The position numbers and the translations under genes were made by a program. The notes beneath the pieces are model-generated. The model was not told the origin of the DNA and did no database searches. It saw only the letters and a program-made list of their open reading frames with translations. A stretch of DNA of 64,000 nt from Vibrio aquaticus (GTDB taxonomy: Bacteria; Pseudomonadota; Gammaproteobacteria; Enterobacterales; Vibrionaceae). The stretch covers positions 186,001 through 250,000 of the forward strand of contig NZ_RXZH01000001.1 of assembly GCF_003970385.1 (NCBI RefSeq), given 5' to 3'. Of the stretch, positions 62,436 to 64,000 are shown one piece after another; the first letter of the stretch is position 1; every line of letters begins with the position of its first letter.

Positions 62436-64000
62436 GTGAATTTTTACAGTCAGCTCCGCCACTATTGGGCGAATAAAACCATCAACTACAGCCTGCTTAT
62501 CTTAGTGACCCTTTTAGGGGTCGTGATTCCTGCATGGTATTTACAGCTTAACTCGCTGATCATTCCTTTAATCCTTGGTGTCATAGCCGCGGCATTGGCT
62601 GAAAGTGACGACAGCTTCACGGGGCGGTTAAAAGCTCAGCTACTGACACTGGTCTGTTTTGCGATTGCGTCATTTTCTATCGAGTTACTCTTCAATACGC
62701 CTTGGCTATTTGCCTTAGGCTTATTTACTTCTACCTTCGGTTTCATCATGCTAGGGGCGATTGGCCCACGTTACGCCAGCATTGCATTTGGTTCATTGCT
62801 TATTGCGATATACGCGATGTTAGGCGCCCATGAAAGTACTAATATCTGGTTCCAACCTTTAATGTTGCTTACCGGTGCCGCATGGTACTACCTCGTCTCG
62901 ATGATTTGGCACGCCTTCTGGCCGATGCAACCTGTTCAGCAAAGTTTGGCTAATGTCTTTTTGCAACTTGCCAACTACTTTGATTCTAAGAGTCAGCTTT
63001 TTCATCCTGTGACCGGTATGCAGCCTCAACCCTACCGAATTGCAGAAGCCAAACTCAACGCCTCGACGGTTAACGCCTTAAACTCGTGCAAAGCAACGTT
63101 TTTAAGCCGCTCTAAGCGTGGTCACGTTGACGGCGCCAGTGACCGTTTTCTTAACCTTTATTTCTTAGCGCAAGATATCCATGAACGTATCAGTTCGACC
63201 CACTATCGATACCAAGAGCTAGCGGATCACTTTGAACGTTCAGATGTGATGTTCCGCTTTAAATACTTGATGGAGACACAAGCCCGGTCTTGTCGCGATA
63301 TTGCTCAAGCCATCTTACTGGGTAAAGAGTATCAACATAACGATGACTCGATCATTGCATTGGATGAACTGCAAAACTCTCTTAACTATCTAGAGTCGCA
63401 AAAACAACCTCATTGGCGTCTGCTTCTGAGTCAATTAGGCTATCTGTTTAATAATCTTGCAACGGTAGAAAAGCAGCTTAATAACGTCAATAACCCAGAC
63501 ACGAATAAGCTTGAAGAAGGTGTATTAGATGACACTGACGCGCACTCCATAAAGGCCATGTGGCTACGCGTGCGTTCTAACTTTTCTAAGGACTCAATGC
63601 TGTTTCGTCATGCGGTGAGAATGTCTATCGCCTTGACCCTTGGTTACGGCTTTATCCAACTATTTGAAATCGAACGAGGCTATTGGATTCTACTGACGAC
63701 CCTGTTTGTCTGCCAGCCCAACTACAGCGCGACTCGTCAAAAACTGGTCGCGCGTGTCGTAGGCACCTTTGCTGGCTTATTAATTGGTGTCCCGTTGTTA
63801 ACCTTCTTTCCTTCACAGGAAAGCCAGTTAGTCTTTATTGTTGTGTCTGGGGTGGCCTTCTTTGCATTCCGGCTTGCGAATTATGGTTACGCGACGGGTT
63901 TTATCACTGTGTTAGTCCTGTTCTGCTTTAATCAGCTCGGCGAAGGCTATGCCGTTGTGTTGCCAAGATTAGCCGATACGCTAGTGGGTTGTGCGTTGGC
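62436..64000 (+). CDS. yccS: YccS-family (FUSC) membrane protein, 5' part
   Basis: The frame opens at a GTG at 62436 (an in-frame TAA lies 7 bases earlier) and runs off the right edge, 521 codons so far. The N-terminal half has about six membrane helices (SLLILVTLLGVVIPAWYL; FGFIMLGAIGPRYASIAFGS), then a soluble domain from about 170 to 390, then a second membrane set starting AVRMSIALTLGYGFIQ. This is the FUSC/YccS layout, tied to efflux of aromatic acids and similar compounds. The ribosome site is weak. The stretch 62142-62435 before it shows no gene. Confidence 0.82.
   Translation, partial: MNFYSQLRHYWANKTINYSLLILVTLLGVVIPAWYLQLNSLIIPLILGVIAAALAESDDSFTGRLKAQLLTLVCFAIASFSIELLFNTPWLFALGLFTSTFGFIMLGAIGPRYASIAFGSLLIAIYAMLGAHESTNIWFQPLMLLTGAAWYYLVSMIWHAFWPMQPVQQSLANVFLQLANYFDSKSQLFHPVTGMQPQPYRIAEAKLNASTVNALNSCKATFLSRSKRGHVDGASDRFLNLYFLAQDIHERISSTHYRYQELADHFERSDVMFRFKYLMETQARSCRDIAQAILLGKEYQHNDDSIIALDELQNSLNYLESQKQPHWRLLLSQLGYLFNNLATVEKQLNNVNNPDTNKLEEGVLDDTDAHSIKAMWLRVRSNFSKDSMLFRHAVRMSIALTLGYGFIQLFEIERGYWILLTTLFVCQPNYSATRQKLVARVVGTFAGLLIGVPLLTFFPSQESQLVFIVVSGVAFFAFRLANYGYATGFITVLVLFCFNQLGEGYAVVLPRLADTLVGCAL

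Noticed and set aside
1..64000. CRISPR arrays, tRNA or rRNA genes, insertion sequences
   Set aside because: No regular short repeats with spacers, no cloverleaf or rRNA sequence and no transposase reading frame were recognised.

Overview
The window looks like a stretch of a Vibrio chromosome, most likely chromosome 2. Gene content and protein style point that way: a napFDABC-narQP cluster, dcuC, fabV, a haemoglobin-type TonB receptor with a divergent LysR gene, a DUF3389-like protein, and yccS- and helD-type genes. In Vibrio cholerae the nap locus lies on chromosome 2, but the replicon assignment here is inference and I cannot name a species. Gene density is high and most of the window is ordinary core genome.

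Layout. 1-8.6 kb: start of a LysR regulator, a Fur-type site and a haem/haemoglobin receptor; a 25-residue membrane protein; sgrR with a zinc-ribbon partner; a thioesterase; M48 and M50 metalloproteases; phnA. 8.3-16.0 kb: an accessory island bracketed by two 337-bp direct copies of the 3' end of phnA. It carries a PutAbiC-like membrane protein with a HicB-like N-terminus, apparently frameshifted in a 7-base homopolymer. It also carries an integrase relic, an HNH endonuclease, a CoiA-like cysteine/histidine protein of unknown function, and a stop/start-overlapping pair made of an NdpA/YejK-like protein and a C-terminally membrane-anchored protein. 16-31.7 kb: secreted and membrane proteins, alx/terC with a yybP-ykoY-type leader, a nucleotidase without a signal peptide, a YbjD-type OLD nuclease, a FocA channel fused to CBS domains behind a short leader ORF, yceI/yceJ, an EAL protein and dcuC.

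31.8-39 kb is an anaerobic respiration block: narP-narQ divergent from napFDABC plus a 44-residue membrane protein, with FNR- and NarP-like sites between them. 39-44.7 kb: galE, then an overlapping TonB receptor / YfiR / YfiN-like diguanylate cyclase operon, which suggests c-di-GMP output controlled from the outer membrane. 44.8-49 kb: pxpABC (5-oxoproline breakdown), an FAD oxidoreductase, and an intergenic region with a 21-bp palindrome and a cluster of DnaA-box-like sequences. 49-64 kb: ybbP-ybbA divergent from tesA with overlapping start codons, fabV, a GAF-GGDEF-EAL protein, an ABC-class ATPase, a DnaJ-related protein, a 2OG-Fe(II) oxygenase, cutA, helD and the first part of a YccS-family protein that runs off the end.

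The strongest candidate for something undescribed is the phnA-bracketed island, above all the coupled NdpA-like/membrane pair and the HicB-PutAbiC fusion. Family calls are by eye and no database search was run. No tRNA, rRNA, CRISPR array or insertion sequence was recognised.
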